Positions 1-9,319 of a stretch of DNA of 64,000 nucleotides are shown here, one piece after another. Position 1 is the first letter of the stretch, and each line of letters begins with the position of its first letter. Location of the stretch: IMG/VR virus record IMGVR_UViG_3300017963_000201, positions 1 to 64,000 of that record; one strand, given 5' to 3'. A model generated the notes under the pieces. That model was not told the DNA's origin, searched no databases, and worked only from the letters and a program-made list of their open reading frames with translations. The DNA is from a virus. Made by a program: the position numbers and the translations under genes.

Positions 1-822
1 CGGAAGAGAAAATACTAATTTTATATATTGATCCGATGGGACATTTTTTTTGATTACAGATACCACCGTCTGCTCAGTATCCATGCCCTCATCGTAACCA
101 ACTTGATAGGTTACTTTCTTAGGCAAACTAAGATCATACCTAGTAGTTTTGATCTGATTCTGCTTTAGCTCAACATGGATCAGCCCATCTTCACATGCAA
201 AGGTTTTTTGCACCAAAGCACCGGGATACCAACATCGATCATGGAGCTGCAAACACTTGTGGATATCACCTAACGCAAGATAATCCGCACCCGTTTTTTC
301 TAGCAGATCAGCTACCGCTTTCTTTACGCTCTTCTCAGCCTGTATATTCTTAATATTCAATCTCGGAAAAATCCCATGCCATACCAGAATTTTATATTTG
401 CCTTCTTCTTCACACTGCAAATCCGCATTAAGATTCTCAGGCAAAGAACAAATGATACAATCGTCGTATACTATACTTTGCCCTTTATCCTGCAAATTTT
501 CCAAAACCCTAACATTACCAAGTTCATCTTCCAACAGCTTTAGATACTGTAAGCTGTGATAGGTCCGTTCCTTATCCTCGTAGTCGTGATTACCTGGAAA
601 GAAGACAAAATTCTGATCCTTATACTTGATAATCTTCTTAAGCAGATGATCTTTGATCCGCTGTGTCGGAGCATGTGAATCAAAGATATCCCCTGCACAC
701 AGGATAAAATCAACATCTAACCTACGTGCAAGGGATACCATACGATCTATAGACTCTTTCCTATACGAAGAAGGATGACTCAGAGCACCTAAGTGCCAAT
801 CGGCTGTATGAAGAAAGTTCAC
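1..822 (-). CDS. SbcD/Mre11-like metallophosphoesterase (partial, 3' end outside window)
   Basis: Calcineurin-like phosphoesterase of the SbcD/Mre11 type, expected to be the nuclease subunit of a recombination exonuclease (T4 gp47-like) that trims DNA ends. Reading the minus strand from a GTG at 822 gives FLHTADWHLG at the N-terminus, then AGDIFD, then PGNHDYE, then WHG and GDIHK, the ordered metal-binding motifs I-V of the family. The frame stays open for 274 codons to base 1, so the C-terminus lies to the left of the window. The GTG follows the stop of the neighbouring gene by only 6 bases. The SbcC/gp46 ATPase partner is not in the window and would be expected just outside to the left. The motif set makes the family call firm; the exact subfamily is not certain. 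Confidence 0.85.
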   Translation of the reverse strand, partial: MNFLHTADWHLGALSHPSSYRKESIDRMVSLARRLDVDFILCAGDIFDSHAPTQRIKDHLLKKIIKYKDQNFVFFPGNHDYEDKERTYHSLQYLKLLEDELGNVRVLENLQDKGQSIVYDDCIICSLPENLNADLQCEEEGKYKILVWHGIFPRLNIKNIQAEKSVKKAVADLLEKTGADYLALGDIHKCLQLHDRCWYPGALVQKTFACEDGLIHVELKQNQIKTTRYDLSLPKKVTYQVGYDEGMDTEQTVVSVIKKNVPSDQYIKLVFSLP

Positions 823-828
823 TCAACC

Positions 829-1581
829 TCAAAAATCAAAGACATCGTCATCGTCGTCGTCTTCCTCTACAACTTGTTTTGATTTCTTTTGGCTCTTTTT
901 CTTTACTGGTGGCGGATCATCTTCTTCTTCCTCATCGTCCTCGTCTTCAAGTAGATCATCATCGTCGTCTTCTGGAGGAGGTGGTGCCTTTTTCTTGCTC
1001 TTCTTACCTTTAGCCTTTTTCTTTTTCGGCTTTACTTCTTCTTCCTCATCATCCTCTTCCTCTAACAGATCCTCATCGTCATCCTCTTCTAATGCCAATA
1101 CTTTCTTAGAGGGTTTTTTGGCCTTTCTTTTCTTTTTTGGGGTATCGTCTTCCTCATCGTCCTCCTCAACTACATTTTTCTTCTTCTTCTTTTTACAAGC
1201 CATGTAATCCGTCACTTTGTTAAAGATAGCACCGTCATCCCGTTTTTCATTTTTTATTGTTAGTCTAACACTTTCACCGACCAAAGTTTCTAGGTCAAGT
1301 TGCTCACCCTCATCAAGATCCTTACCCAGCACAGCAGTTACAAGCTTATTCAGATAACTCTTCTTCGAAAACCTCTTACTCGTTGCAAAACTTATATATA
1401 CATCTTCGTCCAAATCTTCCCCATCGTATACCGGATCTTTTACTTTAGCCTTCCAGATCAAAAAAGCTTCACTAGGTTTACCTCTTGATTCTGTACGTTC
1501 TTCCACATTCGTCAGCACGGCATCATACGTATCTTCATCGAGTAGCTGACCCCCTTGAGATTTAGTCACTACAATAGCCAA
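829..1581 (-). CDS. Putative ssDNA-binding protein (DUF669-like) with long Lys/Asp/Glu tail
   Basis: 250 residues in two parts. Residues 1-130 form a compact domain (GTYDAVL-type start, EAFLIWKAKV, GESVRLTIKN, then MACKKKKKK) that resembles phage DUF669-like proteins found beside recombination genes and thought to bind single-stranded DNA. Residues 130-250 are almost only Lys runs alternating with Asp/Glu runs plus a few prolines, ending in DVFDF. An acidic C-terminal tip ending in Phe is the usual protein-interaction tail of single-strand binding proteins, which supports this role. It lies directly between the SbcD-like nuclease and RecA region. The charged tail is encoded by repetitive GAA/GAT/AAG codons, so length variation between isolates is likely. 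Family assignment is by resemblance only. Confidence 0.5.
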   Translation of the reverse strand: MAIVVTKSQGGQLLDEDTYDAVLTNVEERTESRGKPSEAFLIWKAKVKDPVYDGEDLDEDVYISFATSKRFSKKSYLNKLVTAVLGKDLDEGEQLDLETLVGESVRLTIKNEKRDDGAIFNKVTDYMACKKKKKKNVVEEDDEEDDTPKKKRKAKKPSKKVLALEEDDDEDLLEEEDDEEEEVKPKKKKAKGKKSKKKAPPPPEDDDDDLLEDEDDEEEEDDPPPVKKKSQKKSKQVVEEDDDDDDVFDF

Positions 1582-1598
1582 AGCAGTTCCTCCTTTGT

Positions 1599-2171
1599 TT
1601 AGTACGCACCAGGGCGCTCAGTTTCTAATGCTCTTATTTGACGATTGAGATTCGTTATAATAGATTGTAGATCCTTTTTCTTAATCTCAACCACCTTGTA
1701 AAAGGCTTCAGCCTCCAAATACTTATCCTGAAAGTGATTCATGGTTTCATAAATTCTACGAAGTTTATTTCTAACCGCAGATTCTCTTATCTTTGCATTA
1801 GGTAACTCTACTATTTCCTGCGTAACATAAATTTCACTTTCTTTGTCCGCAAGATACTCTTTCATAAGCAATAGCAAACGTCTCCAATTTGTACTGTTAC
1901 TTATAGCTTCACTTTCTATAGCGGACATGCGCGTAAGGTATGCTTGAGTTTCAGCATACAGCTTATTAATATTGGATACCTGCGGCATATCAAAATCGTT
2001 TGGAAGGTCAATATGATATTCCTGCATTTCCAACTTACGTTGATCATACGGTACATTAATCTTTTTCAAAGTACGGTACTGGCTTTTGATTAAGTCAAGT
2101 TTGTCATCCGGTTTAATCATTGCCGTATTACCCAAACCTGCGTGTGAAACTTTTGTTACAGTAATTCCCAT
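1599..2171 (-). CDS. Hypothetical protein, helical, replication block
   Basis: 190 residues, unrecognised. Largely charged and predicted helical (repeated KLEM, ETQAYL, RNKLRRIYETMNHF, LEAEAFYKVVEIKKKDLQ patterns), suggesting a coiled-coil stretch in the second half. I prefer the ATG at 2171 (MGITVTKVSHAG) over an upstream GTG at 2198: the ATG sits one base after the stop of the preceding gene, whereas the GTG would overlap that gene by 26 bases. It lies in the same minus-strand operon as RecA and the ssDNA-binding candidate, so a role in recombination or replication is possible but not shown. Confidence 0.6.
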   Translation of the reverse strand: MGITVTKVSHAGLGNTAMIKPDDKLDLIKSQYRTLKKINVPYDQRKLEMQEYHIDLPNDFDMPQVSNINKLYAETQAYLTRMSAIESEAISNSTNWRRLLLLMKEYLADKESEIYVTQEIVELPNAKIRESAVRNKLRRIYETMNHFQDKYLEAEAFYKVVEIKKKDLQSIITNLNRQIRALETERPGAY

Positions 2172-2172
2172 A

Positions 2173-2409
2173 TCACATCTTACTTTCAGTATCGACACCT
2201 TTCTTCAACTTACGCCAACAAACTCTAGCTATAGGATCTCGTTTTACTGTTTTCTTTATATCTGCCAAAGTTGCCTGATATACCTTGTCAAAAACGCTAT
2301 TCACGTCATCAGTATCTTCTTCTATGTAAGTCTGAAATTCCATACTCACAATGGAATTATTCGGTAGCGTAGCGCTCATTAATAATTTATACTTTTTGCC
2401 AACTAACAT
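2173..2409 (-). CDS. Hypothetical small protein
   Basis: 78 residues, unrecognised. It begins [16 protein letters not shown] and contains a central acidic stretch (EEDTDD). It overlaps the end of recA by 7 bases and ends one base before the next gene, so it is probably translated by coupling in the recombination operon. No catalytic motif, membrane segment or metal-binding pattern is visible. Confidence 0.55.
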   Translation of the reverse strand: MLVGKKYKLLMSATLPNNSIVSMEFQTYIEEDTDDVNSVFDKVYQATLADIKKTVKRDPIARVCWRKLKKGVDTESKM

Positions 2410-3428
2410 AACTTCCCCTTCCGCAACTCCATAACTACTTTTTTGTACACATCCTTATTATTTTTCAAATAGCTTAAAGTTGCATCCAACCCCTGACCCA
2501 ATTTAGCATTTCCATATGAATACCAAGAACCACTCTTATCTATAATATTGTTTGCGACAGCCAAGTTTAAAATCTCCCGTTCCTTAATAATACCAGAACC
2601 AAAAAATAAATCTGTTTCTACTTTCTTAAATGGAGCTGCAAGTTTATTCTTTACCACCACGATCTCTAGCTGATTACCCACAGGATCATCTTTGACCTTT
2701 ATTACCCCTTTTCTCTTAACTTCCAAACGAACACTCGAATAGAATTTCAATGCATTCCCGCCCGTAGTTGTAGACGGATTACCAAACATAACCCCAATTT
2801 TATCTCTAACCTGATTAATGAATATGACACAAGTATTAGACTTAGACACTATACCCGTGAGCTTGCGCATAGCCTTGCTCATCAATCTTGCCTGTAATCC
2901 AATATACTGACTTTCCATTTCACCTTCTACTTCGGCCTTTGGCACCAAAGCAGATACTGAGTCAATCACCACCAAAGCCAGACTACGAGACGACACTAAC
3001 ATCTGCACCACATCTAAAGCCTGCTCACCGTAATCCGGTTGACTAACCAGTAAATCATCCATAACAACGCCCATACTAGTTGCCATTCCAGGATCCAAAG
3101 CATGTTCTGCATCTACAAAAGCGCAAGTTTCTCCTTTAGCCTGAGCATTAGCAATTATCTGCAGACTCAAAGTAGTTTTACCAGACATCTCACGCCCAAA
3201 AATCTCGACAATCCGACCCCGAGGGACACCCCCAATACCCAGAGCCCGATTTAACAAAATAGATCCGGTTGGGATTACCTCAACCTTAACCACTGGAGCT
3301 TCCCCATATTTATAAAGCAAACCTTTACCGTACTTTTTTGTGGCCTCAGAGATAGCAGCAGCATACCCATCGATAGATTTCGATTTCTTTGTCTTATCGT
3401 TTTCTTTCTTAGTAACTGAAATAGCCAT
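2403..3428 (-). CDS. recA: RecA/UvsX recombinase
   Basis: 341 residues, close to the usual bacterial RecA length. It forms the ATP-dependent nucleoprotein filament for strand exchange and recombination-dependent replication. Walker [10 protein letters not shown] is at residues 78-86, Walker [10 protein letters not shown] near 155, and the loop region [15 protein letters not shown] followed by [14 protein letters not shown] around 205-235 is the RecA L2/KFYSS signature. It is more like cellular RecA than T4 UvsX. The start ATG overlaps the stop of the polymerase gene by one base, so the two are translationally coupled. Confidence 0.96.
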   Translation of the reverse strand: MAISVTKKENDKTKKSKSIDGYAAAISEATKKYGKGLLYKYGEAPVVKVEVIPTGSILLNRALGIGGVPRGRIVEIFGREMSGKTTLSLQIIANAQAKGETCAFVDAEHALDPGMATSMGVVMDDLLVSQPDYGEQALDVVQMLVSSRSLALVVIDSVSALVPKAEVEGEMESQYIGLQARLMSKAMRKLTGIVSKSNTCVIFINQVRDKIGVMFGNPSTTTGGNALKFYSSVRLEVKRKGVIKVKDDPVGNQLEIVVVKNKLAAPFKKVETDLFFGSGIIKEREILNLAVANNIIDKSGSWYSYGNAKLGQGLDATLSYLKNNKDVYKKVVMELRKGKLC

Positions 3429-5944
3429 TATACTTCCACCTCTTTAACTGAACCCCACGTATCACCCATTTTGAATTCTAGCTCCATTGGGCATCTAAAG
3501 TCAGGATATCCAGTGTCTACAACATGCTTCATAATTTTCATAAGTTTTTTAGCATGCTCCTTTTTCACTAAAAATGCATTTTCGTCATGAGTAGTCAAGG
3601 CAGGGTAACATTTTATCCCTTCTCTCCTTGCCAACGTAAGCATCTTAACCATATACCCATTGTTCATATCAGAAGCTTGGCCCTGAATAGGACTATTCTT
3701 TGCTTGCCTTTCGGCTTCAGCCACTACTCCCGGGTCCTCATTAGTATCTACTAATAAAATAGGAAGGCGACGCTTTCTCCCAAACCATGTCTTAACATAA
3801 CCATAAGTATGCCCAAACTTAACTATCTCATCCAACCAATTTTTAGCAATCGGGTAGGTACTAAAAAACGTATCGCGCATAGTAATAGCAGTCGATTCAG
3901 GTATCTGGAAGGATGCCGCAATATCTTTAGTACCACGACCATACATTAACCCAAAATTAACAGTTTTTGCCATGTTACGCTGTTCTTTCGTAACTTCCTC
4001 TTCAGAGATCCCAAACACAGCCGCAGCGGTCTTGCGATGAATATCAAGCCCATGAGCAATGTCGTATAGCATATCGCGGTCATTCGAATAGTGAGCCCAA
4101 CATCTAAACTCTGCTTGTGCTAGATCTGCCTTGACAAATACGTACCCGTCATCTGCTACAAAGCATTCCTTAAAATCAATAGCATCACGAGGTATGTTTT
4201 GCATATTAGGATCACGGGAGGCTAACCGCCCAGAAACCGTCGCATGCTGCAAATAACTAGTATGAATCCTACCATCGTAAGCAGACTTTTCGTACACAGA
4301 AACCAAGTACGTTGATATATATTTAGCCAATTTTCGATAAGACACAATTATACTAGCAATTAATACACCCTGTTTACTAAGTTCGGACAGAACAGTGGCA
4401 TCTGTACTATTACCTGTCTTTGTTTTTTTAATCGGTTTAATGTGCATATGATCAAAAAATAATTCTGACAATTGCTTAGGCGATCCAAAATTAAACTGCC
4501 AATCCCCAGATTTCAACATAGCTTTTGCATATGATTTCGCACCATCAGGGTATCTTGACTTTAGCATTTTTGAATTTTCGTATTTAATTACTAATTTTTT
4601 AACTGCAGCTTTCTTTCGTATTTTTTGATAATCCAATACGTCTTCATCCTCATAAAGATCGCTCTTAATTTTTTCTAACTTATCTTCGTATATATTAATG
4701 AGTTCTCTTAACTTATCCCGATCTACCTTTATCCCTCTATATTCCATCTCCATAATTATAGGCATAATAGGTAAAGTGTGTTTTTTATAAAAACCCATCA
4801 AATCTTCATTTTTCAGCATTACCCGAAAAAGCTCAAATAACCTAAAAGTAGCATCTGCATCTTTAGCCCCATATAGATAAAGAACATCTTTTGGAAGCAT
4901 AGAAAAACTAATATCATCCTTCTTAATTTTATTCTTTTTTACCAACTCGGCTAGGCACTGATCTCTCTCAAACCAATAAGGACCCATATCAGTATAGCGT
5001 AAAGTTAAATCGTCTAGGCCATGACGGGCATTTTCGTCTAATAGATGATGGGCCAACATAGTATCAAAAATAGGACCTTTGATCTTAAATCCCTGAGCAT
5101 GTAAAACATGAATATCAAATTTAGCATTATGCCCAATCTTTATCTTATTTGTATTTAATAGATCTTGTAATCTATCCCGATACCCGTTCTTTACCATACC
5201 CCAAGGGATTGCCACCCCTAAGCCTTTTTTCCAACTAAACTGAATACACAAAACATCCGCAGACAAGTAGTGTAAAGAACTAGTCTCAACATCAAATGAA
5301 AATGCACGAGATTCAGACAAAGCACGAAATACTTTATCCACTTTTTCTGGACTATCAGCTACTAGATATTTTGTTTTTGTCTCCTCTTTTTGTAGGACTT
5401 TTTTAGACCCTGATTCAGAAACAATCAGTTTTAGTGCCTTTTCGATCCAAGGTCTTTCCGATAGATTACGCAGGATATACGCTGGATGATAAGAGGGTAT
5501 CACCTTAACCTTAAACTCAGCACTATATTGAATGGTGTTTTGGTATTTCGATATCACGCCCTTTTTAAGAACAGCTTTTAATGCTGTGTTTCCCAAAACA
5601 CCAATGACATACGGTTTGACCCTTTTTATCTCCTCTTCAAGGTAGAACCTACAAAACCCAATTTCTTTATTATCTGGCGTGGTTTCCTTTTTCCGTGTAA
5701 AGCATTTCACAGCATTAGTAAGATATATATCTCCCCGATCAACACCTAGATCGTATAGTATCTCATTAATTAATGCTCCCGAACGCCCAGCAAACGGGGT
5801 GCCTTCTTCGTCTTCAGATGCCCCAGGATTTTCACCAACGAGCATAATCCGTGATCGCTTCGGGCCACACCCCATAACGCATGGGTTTTTTATTTTTTGG
5901 GTATACCTAGGACATTCTTTGGGGCAACGTTTGCGGGGATCCAT
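3428..5944 (-). CDS. Uracil-DNA glycosylase / DNA polymerase I fusion (replicative)
   Basis: 838 residues with three parts. Residues 1-190 match a family 4/5 uracil-DNA glycosylase: GENPG at 37-41, FAGRSG, a conserved VKC and a later Cys, and SYHPAYIL near 155. The Cys residues at 7, 11 and the two later ones could hold a 4Fe-4S cluster. Residues ~195-390 are a DnaQ-type 3'-5' exonuclease (FDVETSS, GHNAKFD, YGAKDAD). Residues ~400-838 are an A-family polymerase: motif [11 protein letters not shown], motif [17 protein letters not shown], motif C HDE at 786-788. All catalytic residues look intact. A UDG-like domain fused to a phage polymerase is known from SPO1-type phages. It is the likely replicase, able to remove or read uracil during synthesis. 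It starts 21 bases downstream of the sigma-like gene. Confidence 0.93.
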   Translation of the reverse strand: MDPRKRCPKECPRYTQKIKNPCVMGCGPKRSRIMLVGENPGASEDEEGTPFAGRSGALINEILYDLGVDRGDIYLTNAVKCFTRKKETTPDNKEIGFCRFYLEEEIKRVKPYVIGVLGNTALKAVLKKGVISKYQNTIQYSAEFKVKVIPSYHPAYILRNLSERPWIEKALKLIVSESGSKKVLQKEETKTKYLVADSPEKVDKVFRALSESRAFSFDVETSSLHYLSADVLCIQFSWKKGLGVAIPWGMVKNGYRDRLQDLLNTNKIKIGHNAKFDIHVLHAQGFKIKGPIFDTMLAHHLLDENARHGLDDLTLRYTDMGPYWFERDQCLAELVKKNKIKKDDISFSMLPKDVLYLYGAKDADATFRLFELFRVMLKNEDLMGFYKKHTLPIMPIIMEMEYRGIKVDRDKLRELINIYEDKLEKIKSDLYEDEDVLDYQKIRKKAAVKKLVIKYENSKMLKSRYPDGAKSYAKAMLKSGDWQFNFGSPKQLSELFFDHMHIKPIKKTKTGNSTDATVLSELSKQGVLIASIIVSYRKLAKYISTYLVSVYEKSAYDGRIHTSYLQHATVSGRLASRDPNMQNIPRDAIDFKECFVADDGYVFVKADLAQAEFRCWAHYSNDRDMLYDIAHGLDIHRKTAAAVFGISEEEVTKEQRNMAKTVNFGLMYGRGTKDIAASFQIPESTAITMRDTFFSTYPIAKNWLDEIVKFGHTYGYVKTWFGRKRRLPILLVDTNEDPGVVAEAERQAKNSPIQGQASDMNNGYMVKMLTLARREGIKCYPALTTHDENAFLVKKEHAKKLMKIMKHVVDTGYPDFRCPMELEFKMGDTWGSVKEVEV

Positions 5945-5965
5945 GATGATATATTTTAATTATGC

Positions 5966-7450
5966 TTAACGGATTTGGTACAAGCCACGGCTTACACGCT
6001 CAACTTCAATACCGTCTTTGGCTTTTAAGTTGTGGAGCATAACAGACACAGTTTGAGTAACTTTATTAATATCCGTTTGTGACGTGAGCTTCTCATCAAT
6101 AATAGCCTGCGCCAAATCTTTACGAGTTTTCTGACCCGCCTTCAAAAGACTAATGACCAAGGACTTTGCCGTTTGCTTCTTAACCTTCTTAGTTTTCTTC
6201 ATCGATTTTTTTTCAGCAGGTTCATCCGAAACACTAGTTACTTCATCTAAACAAGAATCATCAACATCGGGAGACGCTACAGCGTCACATACTTCCGCAA
6301 CAGGATCGTCCTCAAAGACAGTCAATTCCTCTGTTACGTTTGGGGAATCCTCATCTAAAACATATTCTAGAGTATCGTCTTGGGGTACATCCACGTAATC
6401 AACTTCGGTGCTTTGATCAGGGACATCCTTTACTACATCCGGTTTTAAATCTTTTTCGGATACCCTTATAGTTGTATCCTCCGCAGCTTTTTTATTTTCT
6501 TGAGTATTCAATACGGCTTCCACAGGGTCCTTATCCAAAGAGTCATTTGGTTGAGGATGGCACCTAGTAGCCCTATTCTGGATATATTCAAAATTAACAT
6601 TAACTTCTTGTCCCGTAGCTCTCACAAGAACTTTATACCCATTGGCCGTCTTTGACCTTATTTCAATGAGCTTACTCAAAGGGGTCAAAAACAGATCCCC
6701 CGGTTTTACTTTATTTAAATCGTTCTTCGGCATGTTATCCTCCGTGAAGTTTTCCATTATAAATTTTGCCATCTCATCCTCATTATACAAAAACTTATTA
6801 AGTGCCCACATATTGTTAAACATTAACTTATACGTGTTCTCCACCTTCTTAGGGCTCTGATCAAACAGCAAACCAGCAAGGTCGAAAAACACTGTGCGCC
6901 TTTGATTAGGTGCCATCTTGCATATTTTATCCCAGAGGTAACTCAACATAACCTCCTTATCCGGTTTGCTAATCCTAGTAGTCGATAATAATCTATCCAA
7001 TAAACAGTGAAAAATATCCGAAGTATATGGGTGATGGTATGGCAATCTAGAAAATTTTACTCGTGGTTCACCTCCAATAAAGTTATCATGGAAATTAACT
7101 AAGGTATCCCAGGATTCGGACATATAATTCAGCTTATTCTTTGCTGATTTACGCTTATTAGCCCGATTTGTTAATATATTATTCGTCTTTAATTGTACCG
7201 TAGCCTTAAATGGAAACCCATTTGGCCTAGCCCCATACCTCTCCAAACAACGCCAGATATTTAGCTTAACTTCCGCACAGGCATCCTCTGGATCATACGG
7301 ATCAGACTTATAAGAAGCCTTAGTAATATAGGGATCAATTATGTTAAAAAACTTAGCCGCATAAGTATGATCAAGAAGCCAAAGGTTACCATTTTTTCCT
7401 TTGACAATCCTGTCTACCACTAACTGCAGCTTACGCGCATCGAGTGACAA
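5966..7450 (-). CDS. Sigma-70-region-2-like protein with C-terminal winged helix
   Basis: About 494 residues. The N-terminal third resembles sigma factor region 2: DPEDACAEVKLNIWRCLERYG, then a basic NNILTNRANKRKSAKNKL segment such as follows the -10-recognising helix. The middle (about 300-400) is acidic and low complexity. The last ~70 residues (TAKSLVISLLKAGQKTRKDL to VERVSRGLYQIR) look like a winged helix-turn-helix. It may redirect host RNA polymerase to phage promoters; this is inference from weak similarity. I chose TTG at 7450, nine bases after a GGAGG at 7460-7464, rather than TTG 7459, which would touch it. A sigma70-type promoter (7478-7506) precedes it. An alternative is a general DNA-binding regulator. 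Confidence 0.5.
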   Translation of the reverse strand: MSLDARKLQLVVDRIVKGKNGNLWLLDHTYAAKFFNIIDPYITKASYKSDPYDPEDACAEVKLNIWRCLERYGARPNGFPFKATVQLKTNNILTNRANKRKSAKNKLNYMSESWDTLVNFHDNFIGGEPRVKFSRLPYHHPYTSDIFHCLLDRLLSTTRISKPDKEVMLSYLWDKICKMAPNQRRTVFFDLAGLLFDQSPKKVENTYKLMFNNMWALNKFLYNEDEMAKFIMENFTEDNMPKNDLNKVKPGDLFLTPLSKLIEIRSKTANGYKVLVRATGQEVNVNFEYIQNRATRCHPQPNDSLDKDPVEAVLNTQENKKAAEDTTIRVSEKDLKPDVVKDVPDQSTEVDYVDVPQDDTLEYVLDEDSPNVTEELTVFEDDPVAEVCDAVASPDVDDSCLDEVTSVSDEPAEKKSMKKTKKVKKQTAKSLVISLLKAGQKTRKDLAQAIIDEKLTSQTDINKVTQTVSVMLHNLKAKDGIEVERVSRGLYQIR

Positions 7451-7477
7451 GACACACAACCTCCATAGGATTTCGCC

Positions 7478-7506
7478 GTTAAACTATACCCAATAATCAC
7501 TGTCAA
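7478..7506 (-). promoter_or_regulatory. Sigma70-type promoter upstream of the sigma-like/polymerase/recA operon
   Basis: On the minus strand TTGACA (7506-7501) is followed by a 17-base spacer and TTTAAC (7483-7478, four of six consensus bases). It lies between the primase-like gene stop and the TTG start at 7450 and is the only good -35/-10 pair I see upstream of this gene set. It could give the polymerase and RecA genes a second transcription start inside the long minus-strand gene series. Confidence 0.5.
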
Positions 7507-7964
7507 GCATTTTTCGCATACTCTGAAAGCCTATTAAAATGGGACCTAACAGCTAAAAGTACCCGAACTAACTCAACTTCTGGATCACTTAAACAAACGC
7601 GGGCCTCCAACCAAAAGTCATCAAATTTTTTCCACACAAAAGACTTGACAGAGTAATCCTTAGTGAATAAGATCCGCCGCAATTTTGATTCTTGAGCTTT
7701 TTGGGCAGATATCATATCAAATAAAGACCGCTCTACTATACTATTCAATTCCCCTAATTCGATATACTCACCCGCATCACCCACCCTGTCCAAAAAGTCT
7801 TTATACGTCCCATGCGCTTGGCATCCAAAGCAGTGATAAGATCCATCCTCATATACAACAAATGATGTTTTACTATCCTTATGAAAAGGGCACAGACCAA
7901 AAAAGTACTGACCTATTTTGGTAAGGTGGACATTGTGTTGACTATAGGAATTAATTAGATTCAC
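7503..7964 (-). CDS. CHC2-type zinc-finger primase fragment (no TOPRIM domain)
   Basis: 153 residues. The N-terminal half has a DnaG-like zinc finger: CPFH at residues 25-28, FVVYEDGSYHCFGCQAHG with the second Cys pair at 45-48, and DFLD after it. This is the template-recognition module of bacterial and phage primases. The remaining ~90 residues are helical and carry no TOPRIM or RNA polymerase motifs, so the protein cannot make primers alone. It overlaps the helicase gene start/stop by four bases, which fits a primase-helicase pair. The catalytic half must be elsewhere or supplied by the host. Confidence 0.75.
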   Translation of the reverse strand: MNLINSYSQHNVHLTKIGQYFFGLCPFHKDSKTSFVVYEDGSYHCFGCQAHGTYKDFLDRVGDAGEYIELGELNSIVERSLFDMISAQKAQESKLRRILFTKDYSVKSFVWKKFDDFWLEARVCLSDPEVELVRVLLAVRSHFNRLSEYAKNA

Positions 7965-9319
7965 TCTTTCACCACGGGTATACCACCCATAACGCGGTCC
8001 CCAATATATGTTCTATCAAACAAGCATAATAATTGAATCTCTTTTTGCGATGCCCCATACCGATACTTATCAATAGACACTCTTAATCTATTTTGCAAAG
8101 CATCTCTCTCCGTTTGCTTTAATCTCAATACAGTCTCACAGTGAATAGCAGCATAATTAGATAGCCCAATATTATGGACCCCATCAACCTCTTTCTTTTT
8201 TTTATCAGAACCGAGCATTGCTTGAGTAGCATCTCGGCTTTCTTGCATCATAGTCAAACTACTTAAATTATAAACACGAGACATCTGCTTAAGTTCGAGC
8301 AACAAATTATCATAGCGCTCAGATCGATCACGGTATCTTTTATCAGGCTCTAGTAGATTGGCATAATCAATTATAACTAAATCAGGCATACAACCCCGAA
8401 TGGATTCATAGATCTCAATCTCTTGGTATATTTTACTGACTGTTGCACCTTGCGGTATATCGCTAATATACACATTGAGTTTATCCAGGGCTTGTTTTTT
8501 TAACGCTTGCACAAAACATTTCTTATCTTGCTTTTCTAGCTTACCAAAAATTATTTTATGACTGTCGATAGCCCCTATCCGAGAATCAAAGCAATTGGCA
8601 AGAAGATCGTATGCCATCTCTAAGCTAACAAACATTACATTATGCCCAGCAACAGCGGCATTGTATGCAACATTGATCCCAAATCTACTTTTACCACCTC
8701 CGGTCTTCGAATAAATAAGAGTTACAAAACTTTTACGCATACCCCCAAGATAATTATCCAGGTCACGCATGCCATACGGAATAACATCTTCCTGCACACC
8801 CTTAGCCGTCTTTTTATACTGATCCCAACGATCTCTAACAGTATCATAGATCATGCCCCGTTTTATCCCTTGCTCATCTTTTCCCATTAGTAAAAGGTTT
8901 TGAATAAGGACCTTTCGAAGATCGTTAAAGTCAACCTCATTATCTTTTAAACTTTTTGTAATATAATCATGTAAATCACAGATTGATCTACCAACCTTGT
9001 AGTTTTCAGCGCGTTCAAAGTAATAAGGAGCTTCTTGGGTACGTACCTTCGGTAAATCCGACAGCAGACTCAAAGCATCGGGTATCTTCTCTATAGATTT
9101 CTCGTTGATTACCTTGGTATTCGCAAAACTAATCAAAGCCTGTTTTGTTGGGGCTGATTTATACTTAACTACATATTGCTTTATCAACCTCGCTAAGTCT
9201 CGATGTTTTTCAAAAGCAAAATACTCGGTATCCAAATCAAGTACTTTGACGTGGTATGGGGGTACAAAAAATAGAGCGAGTAATTTACGCTCTACAGCTT
9301 TTGAACTAACACGAGCCAC
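7961..9319 (-). CDS. dnaB: DnaB-like replicative DNA helicase
   Basis: 452 residues, the normal DnaB length. Ring-shaped 5'-3' helicase that unwinds the fork. An N-terminal helical domain (1-150) is followed by a RecA-like ATPase domain: Walker A YSKTGGGKSRFG, MFVSLEMAYDLLANCFDS (H1a/SLEM), Walker B DLVIIDYANLL and a late DKYRYG arginine-finger-like segment. These are the ordered DnaB motifs. It overlaps its zinc-finger neighbour and shares its first base with the end of the loader gene, making a compact helicase-loader-primase group. Confidence 0.93.
   Translation of the reverse strand: MARVSSKAVERKLLALFFVPPYHVKVLDLDTEYFAFEKHRDLARLIKQYVVKYKSAPTKQALISFANTKVINEKSIEKIPDALSLLSDLPKVRTQEAPYYFERAENYKVGRSICDLHDYITKSLKDNEVDFNDLRKVLIQNLLLMGKDEQGIKRGMIYDTVRDRWDQYKKTAKGVQEDVIPYGMRDLDNYLGGMRKSFVTLIYSKTGGGKSRFGINVAYNAAVAGHNVMFVSLEMAYDLLANCFDSRIGAIDSHKIIFGKLEKQDKKCFVQALKKQALDKLNVYISDIPQGATVSKIYQEIEIYESIRGCMPDLVIIDYANLLEPDKRYRDRSERYDNLLLELKQMSRVYNLSSLTMMQESRDATQAMLGSDKKKKEVDGVHNIGLSNYAAIHCETVLRLKQTERDALQNRLRVSIDKYRYGASQKEIQLLCLFDRTYIGDRVMGGIPVVKE

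Noticed and set aside
995-1207. Ser/Phe-rich plus-strand frame
   Set aside because: Antisense of the Lys/Asp/Glu tail; low-complexity shadow.
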